From: Enterobacter vonholyi
Lineage (GTDB): Bacteria > Pseudomonadota > Gammaproteobacteria > Enterobacterales > Enterobacteriaceae
Assembly: GCF_008364555.1 (NCBI RefSeq)
Contig: NZ_VTUC01000001.1
Coordinates: 124,001-188,000 of the forward strand
Reading direction: 5' to 3'
Length of the DNA stretch: 64,000 bases
Position 1 is the stretch's first letter. Each line of letters opens with the position of its first letter. The position numbers and the translations under genes were made by a program. Positions 55,372-62,663 of the stretch are shown here, one piece after another. The notes beneath the pieces were generated by a model, which worked only from the letters and a program-made list of their open reading frames with translations, was not told where the DNA came from and ran no database searches.

Positions 55372-58080
55372 TTATGCAGCCTTACGGAACCTGCGGGTCA
55401 GTCGCTTCTCGATTTCGACGACGAAGAACATCACGCCTGCAACGACCAGTGTCACAAACCAGTAGCGCAGCGGCAGGGCTTCGGTACCGAACAGCATCTG
55501 CATAAACGGCAGGTAGATAATCGCCGCCTGGAGCAGGAACAGCACGCCCGTCACCAGCCAGATCCCTTTGTTCGCCAGCAGGCCACGGTTGAGGGAGAAC
55601 CCTTCGGTGTTGCGGCAGTTAATCATGTACACCCACTGGGCGCAGACCAGCATCTGCAGCAGCACGGTGCGGATGAACTCCGCGCTGTGGCCGCGCGGGG
55701 CGAGCCAGGCTTCCAGCGCAAAGGCGGCGATGGCAATCATGGTGCCGACGAAAGCCACGCGCCACACGGCGTAGGCGTCCATTACGTGCTGCCCGGTCTG
55801 GCGCGGCGGGCGGCGCATAATGTTGCGCTCGGCAGCTTCGAAGGCCAGGCCGAAGGAGAGCGTGGCGGAGGTGGCCATGTTCATCCACAGAATCAGCACC
55901 GGCGTCAGCGGAATAATGTTCCCCGCCAGCAGCGCAATCACAATCAGCAGCCCCTGCGCCAGGTTGGTCGGCATGATGAACAGGATGGTCTTCTTCAGGT
56001 TGTCGTATACGCGACGCCCCTCTTTCACCGCGCTGGCGATGGTGGCGAAGTTATCGTCCGTAAGGACCATATCCGCCGCCTCTTTGGTCACTTCCGTGCC
56101 CTTGATGCCCATCGCGATGCCCACGTCCGCCTGACGCAGCGCCGGGGCGTCGTTTACGCCGTCGCCGGTCATGCCAACGATTTCGCCTTTGTCCTGCAGC
56201 GCTTTCACCAGGCGCAGCTTATGCTCCGGGCTGGTGCGGGCGAAGATGTCATACTTCACCGCGGCTTCCGCCAGCGCGGCGTCGTCCATCTTCTCCAGCT
56301 CGTAGCCGGTGACCGCCTGCTCGCTGTTGGCGATCCCCAGCATCTGGCCGATGCTCATCGCCGTCTGCGGGTGATCCCCGGTGATCATCTTCACGCGGAT
56401 CCCCGCCTGCTGGCAGGCGTTAATCGCATCAATCGCTTCCGGACGCGGCGGATCCATCATCCCGGCGATGCCGAGGAAGATCAGGCCGTGGCTAAGGTCG
56501 TCGTGCGTCAGTTCCTGCTCGCCGTTCGCTGGCTTGAACGCCGCGGCGACCATGCGCAGCCCCTGACGCGCATAGCGCTCCATCTCACTTTCCCAGTACG
56601 TGCGGTTGAAGGCTTCCGTACCGTGACGGGTCTGCTGCTGCGAACACAGGGCAAAAATCACGTCCGGCGCGCCGGTGATCAGGATCTGCTCCTCGCTGCC
56701 AATCTGGTAGTGGGTGCTCATGTACTTGTACTGCGAGTCGAACGGGATCTTGTTAACCAGCGTGGTCATTACCGGCTCAAGGCTGGCCTTCGCCGCCAGC
56801 ACCTTCAGCGCGCCCTCGGTCGGCCCACCGGTGATGCCCCACAGGCCTCGCTCGTCCTGAATCAGCTGGCTGTCGTTACACAGGTCGATGGTACGCAGAT
56901 ACTGCTCCAGCACGGTGCCCGGCTGGATGTGGACCGGCTCGTCACTACCTTCCAGATAGATGTTGCCTACCGGCTCGTAGCTGTTGCCGTCCACGCGGTA
57001 GCAGGCGTCGGCGGTGATGATGGCTTTAACCGTCATCTCGTTCATGGTAAGGGTGCCGGTTTTATCCGAGCAGACCACGGTCATCGCGCCGAGCGTTTCA
57101 ACCGTCGGCAGCTTGCGGATAATCGCCCGCTTGCGCGCCATCGCCTGCACGCCCAGCGAAAGGATGATGGAGATGATTGCCGGCAAACCTTCCGGTACGG
57201 AGGCAACCGCCAGGCTAATCAGAGAGAGCAGGAGCTCGCCCATCGGGATCTCGCGGAACGCCAGGCTGAAGACAAACAGCGCGGCCATCATCGCCAGAAT
57301 AATCACGAAGATCGCTTTACCCAGCTTGTCCATCTGCACCAGCAGCGGCGTACGGTGCTTTTCGATACCCGCCATCATCTGGTTGATGTGGCCGAGTTCC
57401 GTATCCTTACCGGTCGCGGTGACCACACCGATACCGCCGCCCGCGCTGACGGTCGTCCCGGAGAAGACCATGTTGGTGCGATCGCCCAGCGGTAATTCCC
57501 CGCTCAGTGGATTAACGTGTTTATCCACCACGGTGGATTCACCGGTCAGAATCGCCTCTTCCACGCGTAAATTATGCGCTTCAATTAGACGCATATCCGC
57601 CGGAATACGATCCCCCGCGCGTAATACAATAATATCGCCCGGGACTATTTCAGTTGTGGGGATTGTGTCGTGAATGCCGTTACGAATAACGCGCGCCTCG
57701 CTGGCGAGCATATTACGAATACTCTTCAGGGATTTTTCCGCGTTGCTTTCCTGAATATGACCAATTAGGGCATTGATTACCGCGACGCCCAAAATAACCA
57801 GCGTATCAACCCAGTGGCCCATTACTGCCGTTAATACGGCGGCGGCCAGCAGGACATAAATCAGCACATCATTAAAATGGGCTAAGAAACGCAGCCAGGC
57901 GGGTTTGCCTTTTTTCTCCGGCAGCGCGTTCGGCCCTGTTTTTTGCAGACGCGCCTGCGCCTCTGCACGGTCCAGACCGCTTGCCTGGCTCTGCGCATGT
58001 GCAAGCGCCTGCTCTACGGTCTGCTGGTATGCCAGCCCGCCGGAAGGCGGCACGTTAGGAGTCAATTTTTTTTCAGTCAT
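55372..58080 (-). CDS. Type II cation-transporting P-type ATPase
   Basis: The 902-residue pump shows the P-type signature set: actuator LTGEST near residue 178, M4 motif VASVPEGLPAI near 292, phosphorylation site CSDKTGTLTMNE near 337, the nucleotide-binding KIPFDSQYKYMST region, hinge MTGDGVNDAPALRQADVGIAMG near 630 and ten predicted helices. An N-terminal cation-ATPase domain precedes M1. PEGL is typical of Ca2+/Mn2+/Na+ pumps, but M6 reads ILWMNMATSATLSFGLAFE, lacking the aspartate of SERCA/PMR1 M6. The ion is therefore not assigned. It is a single gene divergent from a 36-codon peptide gene. Confidence 0.9.
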   Translation of the reverse strand: MTEKKLTPNVPPSGGLAYQQTVEQALAHAQSQASGLDRAEAQARLQKTGPNALPEKKGKPAWLRFLAHFNDVLIYVLLAAAVLTAVMGHWVDTLVILGVAVINALIGHIQESNAEKSLKSIRNMLASEARVIRNGIHDTIPTTEIVPGDIIVLRAGDRIPADMRLIEAHNLRVEEAILTGESTVVDKHVNPLSGELPLGDRTNMVFSGTTVSAGGGIGVVTATGKDTELGHINQMMAGIEKHRTPLLVQMDKLGKAIFVIILAMMAALFVFSLAFREIPMGELLLSLISLAVASVPEGLPAIISIILSLGVQAMARKRAIIRKLPTVETLGAMTVVCSDKTGTLTMNEMTVKAIITADACYRVDGNSYEPVGNIYLEGSDEPVHIQPGTVLEQYLRTIDLCNDSQLIQDERGLWGITGGPTEGALKVLAAKASLEPVMTTLVNKIPFDSQYKYMSTHYQIGSEEQILITGAPDVIFALCSQQQTRHGTEAFNRTYWESEMERYARQGLRMVAAAFKPANGEQELTHDDLSHGLIFLGIAGMMDPPRPEAIDAINACQQAGIRVKMITGDHPQTAMSIGQMLGIANSEQAVTGYELEKMDDAALAEAAVKYDIFARTSPEHKLRLVKALQDKGEIVGMTGDGVNDAPALRQADVGIAMGIKGTEVTKEAADMVLTDDNFATIASAVKEGRRVYDNLKKTILFIMPTNLAQGLLIVIALLAGNIIPLTPVLILWMNMATSATLSFGLAFEAAERNIMRRPPRQTGQHVMDAYAVWRVAFVGTMIAIAAFALEAWLAPRGHSAEFIRTVLLQMLVCAQWVYMINCRNTEGFSLNRGLLANKGIWLVTGVLFLLQAAIIYLPFMQMLFGTEALPLRYWFVTLVVAGVMFFVVEIEKRLTRRFRKAA

Positions 58081-58277
58081 CGTATTTTTCCTTCAATTTC
58101 CGGTGAACAGAAGCCTGAATTCCTTTCGGGCTTAAATAAATTCATTTTAAAGTCTTGCGGGTAAAATTGATCCACCGCAATATAATGACTTCTCGGTTAT
58201 TCAAAACTGATTAAAACTATTTCGATGATCTGATTTTTACAAAATATTTCTAAACCAAAACTAAACGAGGGGGAACC

Positions 58278-58388
58278 ATGTGGGGTATTTATCGCGGGCG
58301 CAGACTGGTGTTATACGTTATCGCGGCCATTGTTATTGCCACGTTAATTGGTTATAGCACCTATACATTTGTAAAATTATTTTCCTGA
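58278..58388 (+). CDS. 36-residue single-helix membrane peptide
   Basis: A very strong GAGGGGGAACC ribosome site precedes ATG at 58278. The frame encodes MWGIYRGRRLVLYVIAAIVI and continues as one hydrophobic helix, ending YTFVKLFS before TGA. The basic N-terminus (RGRR) would stay inside. It is divergent from the P-type ATPase, 197 bases away, and upstream of ybdJ. Small membrane peptides often modulate nearby transporters; a link to the ATPase is speculation. I do not recognise a named homologue. Confidence 0.65.
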   Translation: MWGIYRGRRLVLYVIAAIVIATLIGYSTYTFVKLFS

Positions 58389-58559
58389 TGCGGACGTTTA
58401 TTTACATAACGCGATATTAATATAAACGCCGGGTCGTATGTTGTTATTTGTGCGCAGTAATAATGTCTTTGTTTTATTCAAAAAGGTCAGCGGGGCTGAT
58501 ATTGCTTTACGTTACAGAATGCCGGACAATGACATTTTTAACTGACGATTAACATTACG

Positions 58560-58808
58560 ATGAAACACCCGCTAGAATCGCTGCTCACCGCAGGCGGCAT
58601 TTTATTACTGGCCCTGCTTTCGTGCCTGCTGCTCCCGGCGCCTTCGCTTGGGCTGGTGCTGGCGCAGAAGCTGGTTCAGACCTTTCACATGGTCGATCTG
58701 AACCAGCTTTACACCATTCTGTTCTGCGTGTGGTTTTTACTGCTCGGGACGATTGAATTCTTCGTGCTGCGTTTCGTCTGGCGACGCTGGTTTTCCCTGG
58801 CATCCTGA
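58560..58808 (+). CDS. ybdJ: Small inner-membrane protein YbdJ
   Basis: The 82-residue product starts MKHPLESLLTAGGILLLALL and aligns along its length with E. coli YbdJ, as I remember it. It has two predicted membrane helices (~8-35 and ~50-72) and a basic C-terminus RFVWRRWFSLAS. Its function is unknown. In E. coli it lies next to ybdK; here the RND operon and the P-type ATPase separate them. It ends just before a REP hairpin. Confidence 0.88.
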   Translation: MKHPLESLLTAGGILLLALLSCLLLPAPSLGLVLAQKLVQTFHMVDLNQLYTILFCVWFLLLGTIEFFVLRFVWRRWFSLAS

Positions 58809-58815
58809 GCCAATA

Positions 58816-58853
58816 AAAAAGCCGGGTGGCGGCTTCGCCTTACCCGGCCTACA
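58816..58853 (-). terminator. REP hairpin doubling as romA-ramA terminator
   Basis: On the minus strand the REP unit GGCCGGGTAAGGCGAAGCCGCCACCCGGC is followed directly by TTTTTTATTG. It lies 10 bases past the ramA stop, so hairpin plus T tract should end the romA-ramA transcript. The convergent ybdJ message meets the same hairpin from the other side. Confidence 0.75.
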
Positions 58854-58862
58854 CGCGAAAGG

Positions 58863-59204
58863 TTAATGTGTCTGGCTATGGTTCTCTTTACGGTACGCTC
58901 CAGGTGGCTGGTTGAACGTACGGGTGAAGATACGGGTAAACGTCTGCTGCGAGTCAAATCCGTAACGCAGGCAGATGTCGTACACCCGGGCGTCGGATTC
59001 ACGCAGATCGCGCGCCGCCAGCAGCAGCTTACGTTCACGGATATAACGCCCCAGACTCTCCCCTTTGTACTGCATAAATAGCCGTTGTAGGTGCCATTTC
59101 GAGTAACCCGCGTGGCGGGCTATCTCTTCAATTCGTAATGGCTGGTGCAGATTGTCGTCGATCCATTCGACGATAGTGTCGATGACTTGAGCGGAAATGG
59201 TCAT
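58863..59204 (-). CDS. ramA: AraC-family multidrug-resistance activator RamA
   Basis: RamA activates acrAB, tolC and related genes and lowers porin levels. The 113-residue protein is a bare AraC DNA-binding domain with two helix-turn-helix units: IEEIARHAGYSKWHLQRLF near residue 25 and VYDICLRYGFDSQQTFTRIF near 75, ending in FNQPPGAYRKEN. The ATG at 59204 (MTISAQVIDTIVEW) gives the exact RamA length; the in-frame ATG at 59249 is an extension. It starts 32 bases after romA, so it can be read from the romA promoter, and may have its own promoter inside romA. Confidence 0.95.
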   Translation of the reverse strand: MTISAQVIDTIVEWIDDNLHQPLRIEEIARHAGYSKWHLQRLFMQYKGESLGRYIRERKLLLAARDLRESDARVYDICLRYGFDSQQTFTRIFTRTFNQPPGAYRKENHSQTH

Positions 59205-59236
59205 ACTGCTGTCCCCCTCTGCTACTCGCTTAAACA

Positions 59237-60340
59237 TTATTCCCACCACGCACGAAAGGTTTGTGCGCTGTCGCTTACCCGGACGGGCTCGCCCAGTTCC
59301 GGCGTCAGCAACCGATAATTTTTATCCTTGCTGGCTTTTGCCAGCTGGATCAGCGGATCGTTCCAGGCGTGTTTCGCCAGCACGAAGCGTCCGTTATGCC
59401 CCGGCACCACGGCTTTCGCGTTCAAATCCGCCGAGGCCTGCGCCGTTTCCTCCGGCAGCATGTGGATGTACTTCCAGTCCTGGTCGTACTGGCCGTTCTC
59501 CATGATGGCGACGTCCACTTCGCCAAACTGTTCACCGATGGCCTTGAAGTGCGGGCCGTAACCGGAATCCCCGCTGTAGTAAACATTCTGCTCTGGCGTA
59601 ACGAACATGAAGCTGCCCCACAATGTGCGATCGCGTTTGATGCCGCGACCGGAGAAGTGACGCGCTGGCAGAACGTGCACCGTCAATTCATCGCTGATGC
59701 TTACCGACTGGTTCCAGTCGCGCTCGTCAATAATCTCGGACTTCATCCCCCAGTAGCGCAGGTGGGATCCTACGCCCAGCGGCGTCACCACGCGCTTTAC
59801 CTTCGGCATTAGCGCCCGGATGGTTGCGTAATCCAGATGATCGTAGTGATCGTGCGAAATAATCAGCAGGTCGATCTCCGGCATGCGTTCAGCGCGCCAC
59901 GGATACTCGCCGGCAAAGGCCTTATTGAGGAACGAGAACGGCGCGGCATAGTTGCCAAGAACCGGGTCAATCAGGATGCGTTTACCCGCGAGCTGCAGAT
60001 ACCACGATGAGTGACCGAGCCACACCAGGGTGTCCTGCTCCAGCGGCAGGCTCGCAAGATCGGTTTTCACCAGCGGCAGCGGCCGGGTCGGGCGGGCGTT
60101 TTCGGTTTTTTTGGTCAGAAACTCCCACATCGCGACCAGCATATTTTTGTCACCGTTATAACCCGGCGTCGGCAGCGTGTTGTGGAATTTCCCCTCGCGA
60201 TACTGTGGGGAGGCCTCCACTTCAGTGAGCCTTTCACCCTGCGGCGGCTGGCCGAATCCGGCATTCAGAACAAACGGTAAACTCGCGGCTGAAGCAATAA
60301 TCATGATTAACACCACGCAGATGAAGAGAGGTTTTTTCAT
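59237..60340 (-). CDS. romA: RomA, metallo-beta-lactamase-fold protein
   Basis: The 367-residue protein has an N-terminal membrane anchor or signal (MKKPLFICVVLIMIIASAAS) and an UlaG/MBL-type hydrolase fold: TLVWLGHSSWYLQLAGKRILIDPVLG near residue 115, SHDHYDHLD near 165 for metal binding, and VVPGHNGRFVLAKHAW near 305. romA in Enterobacter and Klebsiella is named for lowered outer-membrane proteins when amplified, an effect now ascribed largely to the adjacent ramA. It forms an operon with ramA and faces ramR across a 190-base region holding the RamR operator. Confidence 0.93.
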   Translation of the reverse strand: MKKPLFICVVLIMIIASAASLPFVLNAGFGQPPQGERLTEVEASPQYREGKFHNTLPTPGYNGDKNMLVAMWEFLTKKTENARPTRPLPLVKTDLASLPLEQDTLVWLGHSSWYLQLAGKRILIDPVLGNYAAPFSFLNKAFAGEYPWRAERMPEIDLLIISHDHYDHLDYATIRALMPKVKRVVTPLGVGSHLRYWGMKSEIIDERDWNQSVSISDELTVHVLPARHFSGRGIKRDRTLWGSFMFVTPEQNVYYSGDSGYGPHFKAIGEQFGEVDVAIMENGQYDQDWKYIHMLPEETAQASADLNAKAVVPGHNGRFVLAKHAWNDPLIQLAKASKDKNYRLLTPELGEPVRVSDSAQTFRAWWE

Positions 60341-60394
60341 ATCCTGACCCGAAAACGCGCCCCATCCGATAGCGTGCGCAGGGTAAACTTGATT

Positions 60395-60414
60395 ATGAGT
60401 GAGTAAGCACTCAT
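60395..60414. promoter_or_regulatory. RamR operator palindrome upstream of romA-ramA
   Basis: ATGAGTG-AGTAAG-CACTCAT is a perfect 7-base dyad with a 6-base spacer, the form reported for RamR sites (ATGAGTG-N6-CACTCAT). It lies 55 bases before the romA start and 117 bases before ramR. Loss of RamR or of this site derepresses ramA. It is well placed to block the romA-ramA promoter. Confidence 0.88.
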
Positions 60415-60530
60415 TATAGATGTGATGATAAAGTCGTCAAGACGTTTTCGATCTTTGACATTCCGCGTTGCAGCGTGTCAAAGCACGTGTTTCAATCAGG
60501 GTTTTTATAATTGACAGGAGGAAAAATTTA

Positions 60531-61121
60531 GTGGCACGTCCGAAGAGTGAAGATAAAAAACAGGCCTTACTGGAAGCCGCAACGGTGGCGTTTGCACAGT
60601 CAGGTATTGCCGCCTCAACGGCGCTTATTGCCCGTAAGGCGGGCGTCGCCGAAGGCACCCTGTTCCGCTACTTTGCTACGAAAGACGATCTGCTGAATGC
60701 CCTCTATCTGCACCTGAAGCAAGATCTCTGCCAGACCATGCTCGCGAACCTCGATCGCACCATCACGCTGCCTAAAGAACATACCCGCAATATCTGGAAC
60801 AGCTATGTGGACTGGGGTATTCGTAACCCCGTTGCGCATGCGGCGATCCGCCAGATTGGCGTCAGTGAAAAGCTGAGCACCGAAACGGAACAGGCGGTGA
60901 AAGAGATGTTCCCGGAGCTGCATGAACTCTGCCGCCGCTCGGTGCGTCAGGTGTTTATGTCTGATGAATTTAAAACGTTTGGCGATGCGCTTTTCTTATC
61001 GCTGGCCGAATCCACGATGGAATTTGCCACCCGCGATCCGTCCCGCGCCGTTGAGTTTAAAGCGCTCGGCTTTGAGGTGATGTGGCGCGGGCTTGCCCAG
61101 GAAGAGAGCGATGGACAGTAA
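60531..61121 (+). CDS. ramR: TetR-family repressor RamR
   Basis: RamR represses romA-ramA and is relieved by bile acids and various drugs. The 196-residue protein has the TetR DNA-binding helices at residues ~10-52 ([37 protein letters not shown]) and an effector domain that keeps IWNSYVDWG and [10 protein letters not shown]. The start is a GTG at 60531, giving the family start [17 protein letters not shown], behind GGAGGAAAAATTTA. The reading frame is intact, with no sign of the truncations seen in some resistant isolates. It overlaps the next gene by 11 bases. Confidence 0.95.
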   Translation: MARPKSEDKKQALLEAATVAFAQSGIAASTALIARKAGVAEGTLFRYFATKDDLLNALYLHLKQDLCQTMLANLDRTITLPKEHTRNIWNSYVDWGIRNPVAHAAIRQIGVSEKLSTETEQAVKEMFPELHELCRRSVRQVFMSDEFKTFGDALFLSLAESTMEFATRDPSRAVEFKALGFEVMWRGLAQEESDGQ

Positions 61122-61479
61122 AACGTTGCAGGAGCACGCAAAACGCGTGGCGCTGGAGCTGCCGTTCACCGAACACTGCTGGCCGTTTGGGCCGGAGTTT
61201 GACGTGTTTAAAGTGGGTGGAAAAATTTTCATGATTGTGGCCGTCGCACAGGGGCGGCCGCACGTCAGCCTGAAGTCAGACCCTGAAAAATCGCTGTTAA
61301 ATCAGCAGATTTATCGCGGCGTTGAACCGGGCTATCACCTCAACAAAAAGCACTGGATTTCCCTTTACGGCACTGACGACGTGACGCCGGAACTGGTTAC
61401 CGATCTCATTAATGATTCCTGGCATCTGGTGGTGGATAAACTGCCGAAAAAAGACCAGAAGTGGATCCGGCCGGTCTGA
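61111..61479 (+). CDS. MmcQ/YjbR-family protein
   Basis: The 122-residue protein matches the YjbR fold: [43 protein letters not shown], then [36 protein letters not shown] and the helical end [16 protein letters not shown]. The family has a double-wing DNA-binding-like fold of unknown role and is usually found next to TetR-type genes. The ATG at 61111 lies inside the end of ramR (11-base overlap), so the two are co-translated. An ATG six codons earlier is possible. Confidence 0.88.
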   Translation: MDSKTLQEHAKRVALELPFTEHCWPFGPEFDVFKVGGKIFMIVAVAQGRPHVSLKSDPEKSLLNQQIYRGVEPGYHLNKKHWISLYGTDDVTPELVTDLINDSWHLVVDKLPKKDQKWIRPV

Positions 61480-61480
61480 T

Positions 61481-61498
61481 TGTTCGTCTGAGACGAAC
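61481..61498 (+). terminator. Hairpin after the YjbR-like gene
   Basis: TGTTCGTC-TGA-GACGAACA is an 8-base stem with a 3-base loop starting just after the stop codon. It is not followed by a T run, so it is a weak terminator or a processing hairpin at the end of the ramR-yjbR-like unit. Confidence 0.45.
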
Positions 61499-61599
61499 AG
61501 ATTAAGCGCTCGAATTGCCCTTATCTTTTTCCGCGTCCCGCTGTAATCTGCTCACCTTTCGCGCCCGCACGCGGGCGAATTTCATCATCAGGAGTTGTT

Positions 61600-62253
61600 A
61601 TGGATATCATTTCTGTTGCGCTGAAACGCCACTCCACCAAGGCGTTCGACGCAAGCAAAAAACTGACCGCTGAAGAAGCGGAAAAAATCAAAACCCTGCT
61701 GCAGTACAGCCCGTCAAGCACCAACTCCCAGCCGTGGCACTTCATCGTGGCCAGCACCGAGGAAGGAAAAGCGCGCGTGGCGAAATCCGCTGCGGGCACC
61801 TATGTGTTTAACGAACGCAAAATGCTGGATGCTTCTCACGTGGTGGTGTTCTGCGCGAAAACCGCGATGGACGATGCATGGCTGGAGCGCGTTGTCGATC
61901 AGGAAGAAGCCGACGGTCGCTTCAACACCCCGGAAGCCAAAGCCGCGAACCATAAGGGCCGTACCTACTTTGCCGACATGCATCGCGTGGATCAGAAAGA
62001 TGACGACCAGTGGATGGCGAAGCAGGTTTACCTGAACGTCGGCAACTTCCTGCTGGGCGTGGGCGCAATGGGCCTGGACGCGGTACCGATCGAAGGCTTC
62101 GACGCTGCGATCCTCGACGAAGAGTTTGGCCTGAAAGAGAAGGGCTTTACCAGCCTGGTGGTGGTGCCGGTTGGGCATCACAGCGTGGAAGATTTCAACG
62201 CCACGCTGCCGAAATCTCGCCTGCCTCTGAGCACGATTGTGACCGAGTGCTGA
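61600..62253 (+). CDS. nfsB: Oxygen-insensitive NAD(P)H nitroreductase NfsB
   Basis: The 217-residue flavoenzyme starts [20 protein letters not shown] and has the nitroreductase marks: [20 protein letters not shown] near residue 35 for FMN, and the C-terminal [21 protein letters not shown] block. It reduces nitro compounds and quinones with NADH or NADPH and can reduce flavins. CAGGAG lies 7 bases before the ATG. A strong hairpin terminator follows. Confidence 0.96.
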   Translation: MDIISVALKRHSTKAFDASKKLTAEEAEKIKTLLQYSPSSTNSQPWHFIVASTEEGKARVAKSAAGTYVFNERKMLDASHVVVFCAKTAMDDAWLERVVDQEEADGRFNTPEAKAANHKGRTYFADMHRVDQKDDDQWMAKQVYLNVGNFLLGVGAMGLDAVPIEGFDAAILDEEFGLKEKGFTSLVVVPVGHHSVEDFNATLPKSRLPLSTIVTEC

Positions 62254-62261
62254 TCCCTTCT

Positions 62262-62290
62262 GGCACGTCGGGTTCCGGCGTGCCTGTTTT
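62262..62290 (+). terminator. Terminator of nfsB
   Basis: GGCACGTCGG-GTT-CCGGCGTGCC is a 10-base stem with one G-U pair, followed by TGTTTTC, 8 bases past the nfsB stop. It is a convincing intrinsic terminator. Confidence 0.85.
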
Positions 62291-62663
62291 CAGTGACGCT
62301 TTCTTTGGGTTATGATTCTTCCTTCGATAAAGTTCACAAATACCCCCAGCAATTTGTAACAGCATAGAAATACTTATTCATAAAATCCATCATATATTTT
62401 TTATATTATATTCTTTCCGTAAGCCTTTTTTTATTAATGTATATCAATACTCCCCTTTAGTTTCATAAACACCACGAATCCATTGCGCAAAATTCAAACA
62501 AATCAATTTAGTTTTATCACTAAAGGCACACCGTAATAAAAAGACATATTGAAATAAACAATTACAAGTCTTTTAAAGGATTTTTGATTTCGCATGATTC
62601 CATTTAAAACCCATTTTAACACACGATGGGCGTTATTATTTCAAGGAATACAAGGATAGAGAT
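62291..62663 (+). promoter_or_regulatory. AT-rich leader of the haemagglutinin gene
   Basis: This ~370-base gap has no gene. It is very AT-rich compared with the window, with many TATAAT-like and TTGACA-like stretches, so no single promoter can be chosen. Near its end CCCAT-N11-ATGGG (about 62607-62627) forms a small dyad. The composition suggests H-NS silencing of the exoprotein gene; that is inference. Confidence 0.5.

Noticed and set aside
55687..57495. A 602-codon frame on the plus strand opposite the P-type ATPase
   Set aside because: It is Arg/His/Gln-rich shadow sequence with no domain; the ATPase has every expected motif on the other strand.
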